A stretch of 64,000 bases of DNA from Pumilibacter intestinalis (GTDB lineage Bacteria > Bacillota > Clostridia > Christensenellales > Pumilibacteraceae), in contig NZ_CALPCH010000005.1 in the NCBI RefSeq assembly GCF_943193005.1, positions 83,271 to 147,270 of the forward strand, given 5' to 3'. This document shows positions 10,456-23,647 of the stretch, in pieces. The notes under the pieces are model-generated. The model worked only from the letters and a program-made list of their open reading frames with translations. It had not been told where the DNA came from and made no database searches. How positions within the stretch are numbered: the stretch's first letter is position 1; each line of letters opens with the position of its first letter. Both the position numbers and the translations under genes were made by a program.

Positions 10456-10641
10456 CTACTGCTGTGCTGCCGTACTTTGTTCCGACGGTCTTGCGCTTAC
10501 CACGCACGCGCCGTCTTCCTCTTTGGATATTAGCAACGATGCACTACACTTATGGCACACAATCTCTACCTCCTTACACACTCTCACTCGAATCTGCAAC
10601 GCGCCGCAAAGCGGGCATTTCAACTCCGTTCTCTTTGCCAT
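10456..10641 (-). CDS. Com-like small zinc-finger protein
   Basis: 61 residues with two CxxC pairs: CPLC at about residues 9-12 and CHKC at about 29-32, separated by basic and hydrophobic residues. The layout (ELKCPLC then VEIVCHKC) resembles the Com family, whose phage Mu member is an RNA-binding translational activator of mom. The ATG at 10641 is preceded by GGAGGTAT. It is likely a nucleic-acid-binding accessory of the mobile element; a direct role is inferred from family resemblance only. It has its own downstream terminator and probably its own promoter just upstream. Confidence 0.65.
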   Translation of the reverse strand: MAKRTELKCPLCGALQIRVRVCKEVEIVCHKCSASLLISKEEDGACVVSARPSEQSTAAQQ

Positions 10642-10750
10642 CTTTCTATACCTCCGTTCTCCCTTAACGACAATACGCCCGTAGATTTAGACAACTGCTT
10701 TGTTTCGGTCGGGATTTCCGAGAACGCAGTACGCCTATACGCTTGTCGCC

Positions 10751-10803
10751 AATATCTTATTGCCCGGGGCGGGCGCAGTAAGATATTCAGTGCAGTCAGT
10801 ATA
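10751..10803 (-). promoter_or_regulatory. Extended -10 promoter with nested dyad, upstream of the Com-like gene
   Basis: The minus strand carries TGTTATACT (TATACT at 10798-10803), an extended -10. About 10 bases into the predicted transcript is a nested dyad: AATATCTTA (10751-10759) pairs with TAAGATATT (10779-10787), enclosing GCCCG (10762-10766) and CGGGC (10770-10774). It could be an operator, for example for the adjacent WYL regulator, or a 5'-UTR hairpin. Confidence 0.5.
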
Positions 10804-10805
10804 AC

Positions 10806-10841
10806 ATAAAAAGAAACACAATTCAATTCGTTGTGTTTCTT
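10806..10841 (-). terminator. Terminator at the end of the WYL gene
   Basis: A perfect 11-bp stem AAGAAACACAA / TTGTGTTTCTT with a 9-base loop, followed on the minus strand by a T-run. The stem begins at the WYL gene's stop codon, so it ends that gene and probably the whole carbohydrate operon. Confidence 0.8.
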
Positions 10842-11829
10842 ATACGTTACCGATTAGCTCTCTTAATGTGTTTTCCAAAAACTCTTTGTAGCGTTCTTTA
10901 ACTTTGGGCGGCGACTGTATTTTCGCTCTCCCCTCGAACGTGGTAAGCCAAGCGAAAAACGGCTTGCTTATTTGCACTTTCGCGCGGACAACTGCCATAT
11001 TATTCGTTATATGCACGTTTTCCGCACCGAACCGTTCTATTGCAAGTTCCGCCAATTCTTGCCCAAAGGTAAGTTCCACCGTTTCGCTTTCGCCGCCGTA
11101 CATCTCGAACCGCTCGTGCATATACGCCGTCATATTAAAGTCTTTATACTGCGGCAATTCTTGTATCTCCGTTTCTTCCGCTCTCGCTTCGTCCATTCTG
11201 TCCACACGGTAGTTTACCGCATTGCCGTATTTCTCCGAATAGCACACCAAATACAAATTCTCTTTGTTATACGTGATGCCGAGCGGGTTTACTATGTATC
11301 GCTTCCTTTCTTTGCGGTATATTCGTTCGCCGTTGGGAGCTGTATCGAAATACAAGAACGAAAGCTGTTTACGCTCGGCTATGGCGGTGGTGATTGCGTC
11401 TATGCTGTAATAAATTCGCTCGTTGTTCGACTTATCTGCCGTTGCCGCCGTTATGCTTTGCAGTTGCTCCGCCTCGGTCTTTCCCAATAGTTTCAGTAGT
11501 TTCTCCGTGAGCTTCTTTGTTTTGCTTTCCGTCAAAAATCTTGCCGACCGAACGGCTTGCAGTAGTATTTGCACTTCGGTGCGGTCGAACTTACGGTCTA
11601 CCACGTAATAGCGGTTGCTCTTACCCTCTTTCTCACTCAGCACTTCATAGCCGTACTCGTTCAGCACCGCTATATCTTCATACACGGTTTTACGCACAAC
11701 AGATATTCCGCGTATACCAAGCTCCTCTATAATCTCCCGCGCGGTCAGTCCGTTCTTCTCGTCCGTCTGCTCCTGCAATATTTCATACAGAACCAATCCC
11801 CGTATCTTTTGTTCCGCTCCATGTTTCAT
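10840..11829 (-). CDS. WYL-domain transcriptional regulator
   Basis: 329 residues. The N-terminal 80 form a DeoR-type winged helix (LTAREIIEELGI, then VRKTVYEDIAVLNEYGYEV). A WYL domain (about 150-230) has LSFLYFD and LYLVCYSE; the namesake tryptophan is replaced by leucine. A WCX-like C-terminal domain follows. WYL proteins bind nucleic acid or nucleotide ligands and often act as repressors. The gene lies 26 bases after the beta-galactosidase gene, without a strong ribosome site, so it may be read through from the carbohydrate operon or have its own weak start. It sits at the junction between the carbohydrate locus and the mobile-element genes, and which of the two it controls is unknown. 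Confidence 0.9.
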   Translation of the reverse strand: MKHGAEQKIRGLVLYEILQEQTDEKNGLTAREIIEELGIRGISVVRKTVYEDIAVLNEYGYEVLSEKEGKSNRYYVVDRKFDRTEVQILLQAVRSARFLTESKTKKLTEKLLKLLGKTEAEQLQSITAATADKSNNERIYYSIDAITTAIAERKQLSFLYFDTAPNGERIYRKERKRYIVNPLGITYNKENLYLVCYSEKYGNAVNYRVDRMDEARAEETEIQELPQYKDFNMTAYMHERFEMYGGESETVELTFGQELAELAIERFGAENVHITNNMAVVRAKVQISKPFFAWLTTFEGRAKIQSPPKVKERYKEFLENTLRELIGNV

Positions 11830-11855
11830 AATTGGTTACATATTCTCTCTGTTTT

Positions 11856-15264
<3,409 letters not shown>

Positions 15265-15268
<4 letters not shown>

Positions 15269-16521
15269 TCCGCTTCTCCTTTGTTGCTATGCAATTTTCC
15301 GCAAAGATCGATTGCCAATAAATTCCAACTCAAAAATCCCGGAAACAGATTCGGCTCTCCCGTGTCGGGATGATAACTTTCGAACATTTCGCCGTACTCC
15401 GTTAAACTCTTTTGTAACAGTAAAACAGCTTTATTGCGCAATTCTTCGGCCAATTCGGTTTTATTATATCGCAATAAGCCTTTATACGCAAGATAATTCG
15501 CCACCGTCCAAATTGCGCCCAACCAATTAGACGGGTTGTTGCTCTTTTCCAAATTATACATTTTTTCGTTGCGCGCAAGCGTGCGAATCCCGTATGACGC
15601 CATAACGTCCGCATCCTGTAAATGCACGCACAACCGTTCGGCTTGCTCATCGTTGCAAATACCTGCATACAGCGGCAAAAAACAACCGAAAAAACGAATT
15701 TTAAGCGGCACGGTTTTCCATTTGGGCGCAAAACCTTCGTGGAACGTAAATCCGTTATACGATCGTTCTGTTTTAAAAAATCCCACGTCTTGCGAATAGT
15801 AAATGCCATCTTTTTCGTCCCACATTTGACTATTGACAGTCGTACGCAATGCCGCCGCCTTTTGTTCAAATTGGGTAGCGTCTTTGCCCTTTTGCCGCAA
15901 AATTTGCGCCATAGCGTCGTATTCGGCAATCATAAAGCTGTTGAGGTATATATCCGCAGACGAGCGCGGCGCGCGGTAATACACGGTGGGATTGTTGTCT
16001 ATTCCTATCATGATATCGTCTTGCCATATAAACAATTCGCTACGTGCATCGAATTGCCGTGTTTCGTAATACCGTAAATACGCCGCAAGTTTGTCTTCGT
16101 CTATCCAACCATAATCGTTTGCAAATTCCCCCGCCTGCAATGCCGACTGACATAAAAACGGCTTATGCTGATTTAATGGCACGCCCTTTTCATGCTCGGC
16201 GTGAAAATATCCCGCAAACAGTCCGTTGCCCGAGAGCATAATGGGAATATACCCATCGCTTTCCTGCGCCGACAAAAAATTTTGCACGCAACCTTTTACG
16301 TGCGCCGCCACCGTTTCGCGCGAACAACCTGCCGTTTGCATTTCCTCGTTTGAACAAACCGAAAACGCCGCGCACAACGCTTTGGCGGTAAAATAGGAAT
16401 CCCAATCCCATAAATCGCCCTCGTATCCCGAACCGGGATCGAGAAAGGGATATTGCAGTTCGCCTATCGGCTTTTTCAAAACCCTGTACGCATTGCGCAA
16501 AAAGTATTCTTTAATATTCAT
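15265..16521 (-). CDS. (alpha/alpha)6-barrel glycoside hydrolase, trehalase/GH63-like
   Basis: 418 residues from the ATG at 16521 (GGGAT upstream); a GTG at 16539 is an alternative start. GDLWDWDSYF (about residues 35-44) and a late GFLSWNLLAIDL resemble trehalase (GH37) and GH63-type (alpha/alpha)6 barrels, where the paired acidic residues are catalytic. No signal peptide, so it probably acts on imported oligosaccharides. Substrate uncertain: alpha-glucoside, alpha-mannoside and rhamnose-linked glycans are all possible. Lies between the GH106-like gene (19-base gap) and GH43 (4-base overlap). Confidence 0.75.
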
Positions 16522-16540
16522 ACTTTTATCCCGATACACC

Positions 16541-19500
16541 TTATTTTCCCAATGTCAACTCAGGTTTTTTCATAATGCCCATATCGTGCAAACAATATTC
16601 ATACGACCACATATTGTTACCCGAATACCACATATCCGGTCCTTTCCAATCTTTCGGCGTTGTCAAATGTAAAGTACCGAACGTATTGCCGCGCGTGCCG
16701 CAAAGCGTGAGTTCCAACATATGTTCGCCTTTTGCCACGTTTTCGATTTGCAACTTATACGGAGGCAACACTATTTTGCCCACATCGTTACCGTCCAACC
16801 GTGCGCTTACAAGCGCGCCGATATAATAATCAGTCGTAACTGTAAGGTCACCCGCCTCGCACGTAAAAGGAATTTTGTACGTAACATTCGCTCCGTAAAA
16901 CGGCATACCCTGTTTGCGCAACGCATCGAACGTGATAACGGAGGGTAGCGCGGTAATTTTAGCATGTGCGCCGAGAGTTTCCACACCGAAATCGCCGAGC
17001 AAAAAAAGATTCTCCATGCTGATTCGCGCGCTTACGGGAACGCGAACGAGCAATTCGTTTTTGCCCTTTACGAGCGACGGCAATCGCATCGTATAAATTT
17101 CTTTATCCACATACCAACCGTCTTTTGCAACGGGAATATCCTTACCGTTAAACCGCACCGAATCGGCATACTCGTATCCGAGCATACACGGCACGGCTGT
17201 TTCACTTTCAATTGTATAACGCAACCATACGAATTCGCACGGCTCGATAGCAGATAATCGCCAAGGCTGCACATCGCACCCGTCGGCGGCGGGATACCCC
17301 AACTCGGAGCGCACAATGCGGTCAATGCGCAAAATTTCTTCGCGCGGCATAAATCGCTCGCCATCGCGCGACCATTCGGGCATATCGAGTACAAGTGCGT
17401 TAGGCTCACTGCGAACATACGAAACAAAATCGGGAACGGCTATTTGTTGAGCAACCTTTTTCGTCTGCGTTGTCGGCACTCTTTTCTCTGTTTTTTCTTT
17501 GCTCGGCGCAAGCGAATACAAAAACGAATCGAGCGGATAACAGGGGGCAAAAATCACCGTATTGCCGTTTTCGTGAATATAGTCCGCTTGCCGTATCGTA
17601 CCATCGAGCGTATTATACAGCGAAGGCGTAAACATACCTTTTACGGTAATGCGTAATTCATCGTAAGCGCAGTCATTTCCGTCCATGCGCGTCATATCGT
17701 CGCAATGCGCGATGAAAAGCCACTTGTTTTCGCCGTCTTGCCGCAAATTGTAAATCAAATCGTTTCTTCGCTCGCCGTTACCGCCAAATACCGAAATTTC
17801 GCGTTCGTCGCCGAGCGCGTCCAAAATTTCCGATTGTGAAAATCCGACTCTTTTTGACTTATTCCAAAGCGATTGCGCCGCATTATCAAGTATTCCGTCC
17901 ACGCAATCGGGACAATCTCCGCATACCAAAACTTTGCCGCCGCAGTCTGCAAACTCGTTGAGCGCGGCAAGCGTAGTGGAGCGCATGGTTTTAATCGGCG
18001 GGATAAGTACGGCTTTGTATTGCATTTCGCCCACGCAAAACCCGTTTTGGTTTTTTTGATACAATTCAGGCAACAGACTTTCGCTGAAAAAGTCGAAGTC
18101 GATTTGTCCGCGAAGCAGCCACGCCGTTATGTTCACAAACTGTGTATCGAGCGTTTCCATGTCGGTTGCCGTATATTCTCTTACGCCGCCTATGAGCCAA
18201 GCGCTTTCTATCGGATGGAGTACCGCCACGTTTACCATAGACTTGCCGCGCGTAAGCGCCGTATTGAGCCGCGCGAAATGGTCTTCGATGTAGCCGTATT
18301 CAGTAAACCAACCCGATTGATAACTTATGCTTGCGGGATAGTCGCGTTTTGCCGAACCTCGCATACTCACCCAAGACAAATGCGGAACGCGGAGCGTTAC
18401 GCCGAGCGCCGCCTGCCAATCGCCTTGAAATTTGTGTCCGCGAAAATCGTAGTCCCAGCCTGTTACGCCGTATTCTTCGCTCATCATTTCGTTTCTGCCG
18501 TACTGATGCGCCGCCGACTGCGCTTGCTTTGCCGTAGTGAATTCTTTACGGTTACACAGCATATCGATACCGGGGATTTCAAATGTACGATAGTGCCGCA
18601 TTGCTTCGCCTATTGCCCGCATTTGCGAGAGTAGCCACGGCTCTTCCATATAATGCCCCGTAAAGGCAATGCCGTTTTCATTGCACCATTTACCGATTTT
18701 ATCGCTGAAATTCACGGCGAATAATTCGGTTGCGTGCGCAAAAAAATGATACCGCGCGGTATGGGGCGTTCCGTCGTTTTTATCCCAAACCACTTCGGGC
18801 ATACGCGCAACGATATCGTATCCGTACTGTTGTTCGAAAGAAGAACGAAATGCTTGCGTCCACGGATACGCAACGTCTTTTCCGTCGCGCGCGTACTGTT
18901 TGAACGTCATTGTGTAATAGCTCGGCTCATCGGTAAAAATCGCGGGAACGGATTTGCCGAATTCATCACCGAGTTCACGCTTATACGCTTCGTGCGTCAC
19001 CTCTATAAACTTTTCCACCGCCGTAGCATTCATAGTGTCGAGATACGTATATCCATTAAATATACCCGACTTTTCGGCAAGCAACATATACGCATACCAT
19101 TTTTCTCCGTTCGGTTTTTCGTTATCGGCAACTACGGCATACGTCTTGATTTTTCCTTGCGCATCGAACAATATATCGTAGACGACAAGAAACTCGGGTT
19201 CTCGCTCATCGCTTGCGTGCAATCTCCGCATATCTTCGGGCGCAGTGCGCGAAATCACAAGCATCTTTTGCCGAAACTCTTTGTGTTGCGTTACGTAGCC
19301 GCCTGCGGCTCCACTCGGCCAACGGTCTTCATCGTACAAATATGAAAGCATTCCGTTTTTACGAGCGCGTTGGTTGCAAGCGCGCACAAGACGCATAAAT
19401 TCCTTTCCCAAATACTCGGTACTCATGCCGCTTCGCGTGTGCATAAAAAAGCCGCCGAAACCCATTTCTTTCAATCGGTCTATTTGCCACAACAATACGT

Positions 19501-19609
19501 CTTCTTTCAAATCGGTATTCCACGCCCAAAAAGGCGCGCCGCGATATTCTGCGGGCGGATTTGCAAATATTTCCTCTACGCTTTGTTTTTCTTTATTTTC
19601 GATAGCCAT
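16541..19609 (-). CDS. GH106-like alpha-L-rhamnosidase family protein
   Basis: 1022 residues. The N-terminal pattern (FWAWNTDL, GFGGFFMHTRSGM, YDEDRWPSG) and a late beta-sandwich ending in GNTFGTLHL match the large family related to GH106 alpha-L-rhamnosidases. No signal peptide is seen, so a cytoplasmic location fits an intake-then-degrade pathway. The ATG at 19609 follows GGAAGGG. If the activity is correct, the imported glycan carries rhamnose, as in rhamnogalacturonan or plant glycosides. Catalytic glutamates could not be placed with confidence. It sits between the GH-A lipoprotein gene and the (alpha/alpha)6 enzyme. Confidence 0.8.
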   Translation of the reverse strand: MAIENKEKQSVEEIFANPPAEYRGAPFWAWNTDLKEDVLLWQIDRLKEMGFGGFFMHTRSGMSTEYLGKEFMRLVRACNQRARKNGMLSYLYDEDRWPSGAAGGYVTQHKEFRQKMLVISRTAPEDMRRLHASDEREPEFLVVYDILFDAQGKIKTYAVVADNEKPNGEKWYAYMLLAEKSGIFNGYTYLDTMNATAVEKFIEVTHEAYKRELGDEFGKSVPAIFTDEPSYYTMTFKQYARDGKDVAYPWTQAFRSSFEQQYGYDIVARMPEVVWDKNDGTPHTARYHFFAHATELFAVNFSDKIGKWCNENGIAFTGHYMEEPWLLSQMRAIGEAMRHYRTFEIPGIDMLCNRKEFTTAKQAQSAAHQYGRNEMMSEEYGVTGWDYDFRGHKFQGDWQAALGVTLRVPHLSWVSMRGSAKRDYPASISYQSGWFTEYGYIEDHFARLNTALTRGKSMVNVAVLHPIESAWLIGGVREYTATDMETLDTQFVNITAWLLRGQIDFDFFSESLLPELYQKNQNGFCVGEMQYKAVLIPPIKTMRSTTLAALNEFADCGGKVLVCGDCPDCVDGILDNAAQSLWNKSKRVGFSQSEILDALGDEREISVFGGNGERRNDLIYNLRQDGENKWLFIAHCDDMTRMDGNDCAYDELRITVKGMFTPSLYNTLDGTIRQADYIHENGNTVIFAPCYPLDSFLYSLAPSKEKTEKRVPTTQTKKVAQQIAVPDFVSYVRSEPNALVLDMPEWSRDGERFMPREEILRIDRIVRSELGYPAADGCDVQPWRLSAIEPCEFVWLRYTIESETAVPCMLGYEYADSVRFNGKDIPVAKDGWYVDKEIYTMRLPSLVKGKNELLVRVPVSARISMENLFLLGDFGVETLGAHAKITALPSVITFDALRKQGMPFYGANVTYKIPFTCEAGDLTVTTDYYIGALVSARLDGNDVGKIVLPPYKLQIENVAKGEHMLELTLCGTRGNTFGTLHLTTPKDWKGPDMWYSGNNMWSYEYCLHDMGIMKKPELTLGK

Positions 19610-19632
19610 AAATTTCCCTTCCGCTTAGAATA

Positions 19633-19663
19633 CAGTCACGGGCGCATTACCGCATTGCAATGC
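19633..19663 (-). other. Intercistronic hairpin within the carbohydrate operon
   Basis: The 85-base gap between the GH-A lipoprotein and the GH106-like genes holds a stem with CGGG/CCCG and GCATT/AATGC arms, and inside it a perfect 12-bp palindrome GCATTGCAATGC (19652-19663). No T-run follows, so it is more likely an mRNA-stabilising or processing hairpin than a terminator. Confidence 0.4.
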
Positions 19664-19694
19664 ACCCGCAACATTTTCTTGTATTTTCCGTTGT

Positions 19695-20969
19695 CTATTC
19701 TTCTTGCGCCGCAGAATACCAATACAGACCCGACGTATCCGCATTTTCGCCGTAGAACCATTTGTATATCGTTTCGGTATACGGCTTCGGCTTACCCTTA
19801 TTTACCGAATCGCCGGGCGCATAAAACAACCCGAAATGGTCTTCGTAATCGCTGATCGGCGTAGTATAGCAGTCGGTCATACGGAACAAAAACAGAGTTT
19901 CTACGAATTTTAGTCTGCTTTTTGTTATATCCAATAAATCCTTATACAGCCTATCGATACGTTCTTGATCGTAAGAGAACCTATCTTCGCTGAATCCCGT
20001 TTCGGTAATCCAAACTTTTTTATCGCCGTCGCCGTGTTCTACCATCACGTCATGCAAATCTTCGCATGTATCCGCCGCAGCCGCTACGCCTCTGTAATCC
20101 GGATAGGGATGCCATGCGCAAATTTGAAAATAATTCCATGAATTCGTATCCGAATACTCTTCGCCCGTGGGAATCTTTTTGGATTCTATCCACCGATACG
20201 TTTCTTCCAAATAAAGAGCAGTGCTGGGCGACATCGTCATACCGGGAAACACCGTTACGTTCTTTTTGTCTACCTTTTGCAACCCGCGATTGGCGTACCA
20301 ACAAAGGTCGGCGGTAATTCTTGCCGCTTCGCTCTCGGTAAATACGTTGGAGCTTCCTTTCACCCAACCGATCGGGTGCAAAAACGTACCGTCTACCATA
20401 TCGAATTCGTTGCCAGGTTCCCAATAGGTTATTTCCGGAAATTCGGTAGCAAGCAATTCGTAACAGTCGCCGTATAGTTTCAAAAACCGAACGTACATTT
20501 CGCGGTCATCGGTCGGGTGCGGCACACATTGCACGTCGGAATTGTGGCACCCTACCGGATATATAAACGCGTGGTTCATAACTAAAATACGTTCAACGCC
20601 CGCTTCTTTGAGCCGTGCAAAATATTCGTGATAAATATTCGCCGTTCCTTGCAAAATACTGATTTCGTCCGAATCGGGCGCTCTGCGAATAATATTGTGC
20701 AAATGCATCCACACGCGCATACTCTTTACGCCGAGTGCTTTGACGTTTCCGATAATGAAATCGTTGTCGACCTCTACATCTACGCCGCCGTTCATTTCCG
20801 ACGACAATTCGCTCAATCCGAACATATATTTATTTTGGTCTATCGTTAAAACGTCGGTAGTTGTAGGAATTTTTTCCCGCTCGGTTTTTCCGTTCGTTTT
20901 ACCGCCCGCAGTACAACCCGCAAACGCGCAACACAAAATCAACAATATCGCTACAAAACTTTTTTTCAT
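19695..20969 (-). CDS. Cell-surface lipoprotein glycosidase of clan GH-A
   Basis: 424 residues with a lipoprotein signal peptide (hydrophobic stretch, then CAFAGC with Cys-19 as the lipid site), so anchored outside the membrane. The remainder is a TIM barrel with YWEPGNEFD (near 185, acid/base Glu) and WITETGFS (near 322, nucleophile Glu), the clan GH-A layout shared by GH5, GH39 and relatives. Exact family and substrate are not determined. The start overlaps the upstream secreted protein gene by 4 bases. An outside-facing lipoprotein next to an ABC binding protein suggests it trims the polymer before uptake. Confidence 0.8.
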   Translation of the reverse strand: MKKSFVAILLILCCAFAGCTAGGKTNGKTEREKIPTTTDVLTIDQNKYMFGLSELSSEMNGGVDVEVDNDFIIGNVKALGVKSMRVWMHLHNIIRRAPDSDEISILQGTANIYHEYFARLKEAGVERILVMNHAFIYPVGCHNSDVQCVPHPTDDREMYVRFLKLYGDCYELLATEFPEITYWEPGNEFDMVDGTFLHPIGWVKGSSNVFTESEAARITADLCWYANRGLQKVDKKNVTVFPGMTMSPSTALYLEETYRWIESKKIPTGEEYSDTNSWNYFQICAWHPYPDYRGVAAAADTCEDLHDVMVEHGDGDKKVWITETGFSEDRFSYDQERIDRLYKDLLDITKSRLKFVETLFLFRMTDCYTTPISDYEDHFGLFYAPGDSVNKGKPKPYTETIYKWFYGENADTSGLYWYSAAQEE

Positions 20970-23635
20970 TTTTCTTCCCTCTTTGTTCTACGCAACACCG
21001 CTACGGCAGTTAATGCCGCAAACACAAAAACGATACCCGCAACGCTTTCCGCACTCGCAACGCTACCGCAGCCACAACCTTTCTTTTCTTCCGCTTGGTT
21101 TTCGTTCTCCCCGAATTCGGGTTTTACTTTATCGATATCATCGTCGATATTCGGATCGTAATCTTGCGTTGTGATTTCTATCTCGGCGTCCAAAGAATGA
21201 ACGCTTACCGTATCGAGCAATACCGCCGATCCGTCGCCGACCGAAAAAGTAAGTTCGCCGAATGCCCTATCTTGCGGTAATTCGAATACCGCCGCCGGCT
21301 CGTAAATCAGTTTTATAGGTTCATTCGTAGCGGCATATCCTATCGAAAGATTTCCGTTTTGAACGCGAACGCATAAAATACCGCTTTCTCCGCTCATTAT
21401 TTTAGCTGCGCGCGCTCCCGTGCTGATCGTTTTGATTCCTTTTCCGATTACCGCGCCTTCCGATGCCGTAATACCCACGCCGTTCGGTAGCATTACGTCA
21501 ATCGCGCCGTTTACTACCGATTTGACTTTAGCGTACATAATAAAGTCACCGAATTTATCTTTGGTTGTAGCCGTGGCGCCGCCCGAAAGCAATACGCTTT
21601 CTCCCAAGTCTTGCGCATCGGTGCTCTTTGTTAAACTTTGCGCAACATTCTCGTTTTGCGCGTTTATATTGTTTACCGAGAAACTGCTTATACGGAACGA
21701 TGCCGCATTATGCCCCGCCACTACAACGTAACCGTTTGTGTCGTTATATGCAAACGTGCCGCGCAAAATACCCATTTCGGAAGCGGGCGCACCGACGGGT
21801 GCAAAATATACTTCGATTTCGCCCTCTATCACTACAAGCATTACGTTATACGCTATCAAATTGTTTTCTTCGTCTCTGTTGTTCCAAAAAGAAACATCGC
21901 CCATAACGGTTTTGCCCGACACACCGCCGCCGCCCGCAATCTCCATACCGCGCGTTTTTTTGGTAAATACAATATACGGATTACTCCAAGCCGCGCCCGA
22001 AAGCGTTTGCCTCCCGAAAGAGAACAACATAGCGGTTTCGTTTTTCGCCGTATCGTCGGTTACGGTAACGGTAAAACGGCAAATATATTCGCTGTATTTT
22101 TGCTTGGGGCCAAACAGCATGTTCACGTCGCTTTCGGAAAACTGCACGTAATTCCTTGTTTGCCCCGCTTTATACAACGGACTCGTACACCCCTGCATAA
22201 GCCATTCGTTTCGATTTACATAATATTGATACAGCGTTTCGCCCGATTCCTCATACGTGCGCATACCTTTGAAATTGATAGCGCGATTTTGCGCGTCGAT
22301 AACCGCATCATAAGAATAGCCTTGCATGCGCGCGTCGTCGAATACCACGTATCCCGCAGTCGTTTCGCTTTCGCCTATATGTTTGGTTCCGAGCTTAAAT
22401 ATCCCGCCGAAATCGCCGCCTTTTAGCGTATACGTTGCTTCGCCTATTGTAATTTTTATTCTTCCGTCGCTGTATCCTTCAAACGCAACCGTAACGGTAT
22501 TGTTGTCGTCTATTTGTTCCGCTTCGGTCGTTTCGGTAATTGCGCCATCTGCTACCGTAACCGCACGATATGACTTATTGCTTGTCTTTTCCAATCCTGC
22601 AAAAAACTTTCCGCCACCCAGTTCCATACCGAACACGGTAGACGGCGATATTTGCGAAAGTTCGGCTTCTACCGAGAACGCAAATTGCTTATCCACGCGT
22701 ACGTCGCGCGTAATGCCGCGCGCATTGGTTATAGTGCCGTCTTGTTTTCCCGTAACGATTTTCACATCTGCCGTAGGCCCCACGGCAAGCGTAGATGAAT
22801 CGAAATACGTAACCGCCCATTTTGCGTTCGGCACTTTCATGTTGTCGAACATAAACGCGCTTTGCGTAAAATCGTCTTCGAAAACCGTTTGCTCGTTCTC
22901 TTTTACCGCAAAATTCGTAACGGTCATTTTGATGCTTCCCATAGACGTAAACCCGTAATAGCCGTCGCATTCCACATTGTCGTACGATGCTTGCGGAGCC
23001 GACGGACATGACGTACCCGCTTCATACATATACAAATCGAGTTTATACATCGTAGCGCCGTCGCTTTCACGATTATCTTCTTTCTTTGTCAGCACATACC
23101 GCATTGACGTTTTGGCAAAACCAAAAGGCGAAACCGAATATGACGCGAAATTGCTTTGCGTCGTGTCTACGGGCCCGCCGCTCGTACCCTGTTTATCGTC
23201 CATCAAAGTAGTGCGGTTATCCGGCCAAAACCAAGTGCCGACGTCGGCGTATTCCATAGAGCTGTTATAGCGGGGCAACCCGAACACGAACGCTATCCAC
23301 CCGCCGCCGCTTACTTGCATATCGAACGAAATCTCGACATCGTCGGTAACGTGATGCTCCATAGGACTGATACACGAGCCCCATCTGCTGTCGCCGTTAT
23401 ACCGAAGCGAATATTCGCCCGTTTGCAACTCGGCGTTCACGGGGTCTTTCCATTCTTCCGAAAAAGTCGTTCCGTCAAAATCTTCGGAAAAAATATCGGC
23501 TTGTATTTCGGCGGCGTATGCCTTTTGTCTTACGGAAACAGACGTCATGCCAAGCGCAAGAGCTGCGGCAAGCAACAACGCCGTGAATCCCAATGCGGCA
23601 AATCTTTTTTTGCATTTTGTTTGTGAATTTCTCAT
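20966..23635 (-). CDS. Secreted lectin-like protein with C-terminal GCGCG-transmembrane tail
   Basis: 889 residues. An N-terminal signal peptide (basic, hydrophobic, then AYAAE near residues 39-43) is followed by several concanavalin A-like jelly-roll segments (FSEDFDGTTFSEEW, then a second set near 230-400 and more). The tail is KKGCGCGSVAS, about 20 hydrophobic residues, then RRTKREEK. This has the layout of a cell-surface sorting tail (motif, membrane span, basic end) but with a GCGCG motif instead of LPxTG. It probably binds glycan at the cell surface. It has GGAGGAAAGAG before the ATG and is 12 bases downstream of a permease gene. No catalytic residues are recognised. Confidence 0.75.
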   Translation of the reverse strand: MRNSQTKCKKRFAALGFTALLLAAALALGMTSVSVRQKAYAAEIQADIFSEDFDGTTFSEEWKDPVNAELQTGEYSLRYNGDSRWGSCISPMEHHVTDDVEISFDMQVSGGGWIAFVFGLPRYNSSMEYADVGTWFWPDNRTTLMDDKQGTSGGPVDTTQSNFASYSVSPFGFAKTSMRYVLTKKEDNRESDGATMYKLDLYMYEAGTSCPSAPQASYDNVECDGYYGFTSMGSIKMTVTNFAVKENEQTVFEDDFTQSAFMFDNMKVPNAKWAVTYFDSSTLAVGPTADVKIVTGKQDGTITNARGITRDVRVDKQFAFSVEAELSQISPSTVFGMELGGGKFFAGLEKTSNKSYRAVTVADGAITETTEAEQIDDNNTVTVAFEGYSDGRIKITIGEATYTLKGGDFGGIFKLGTKHIGESETTAGYVVFDDARMQGYSYDAVIDAQNRAINFKGMRTYEESGETLYQYYVNRNEWLMQGCTSPLYKAGQTRNYVQFSESDVNMLFGPKQKYSEYICRFTVTVTDDTAKNETAMLFSFGRQTLSGAAWSNPYIVFTKKTRGMEIAGGGGVSGKTVMGDVSFWNNRDEENNLIAYNVMLVVIEGEIEVYFAPVGAPASEMGILRGTFAYNDTNGYVVVAGHNAASFRISSFSVNNINAQNENVAQSLTKSTDAQDLGESVLLSGGATATTKDKFGDFIMYAKVKSVVNGAIDVMLPNGVGITASEGAVIGKGIKTISTGARAAKIMSGESGILCVRVQNGNLSIGYAATNEPIKLIYEPAAVFELPQDRAFGELTFSVGDGSAVLLDTVSVHSLDAEIEITTQDYDPNIDDDIDKVKPEFGENENQAEEKKGCGCGSVASAESVAGIVFVFAALTAVAVLRRTKREEK

Positions 23636-23647
23636 TCTCTTTCCTCC

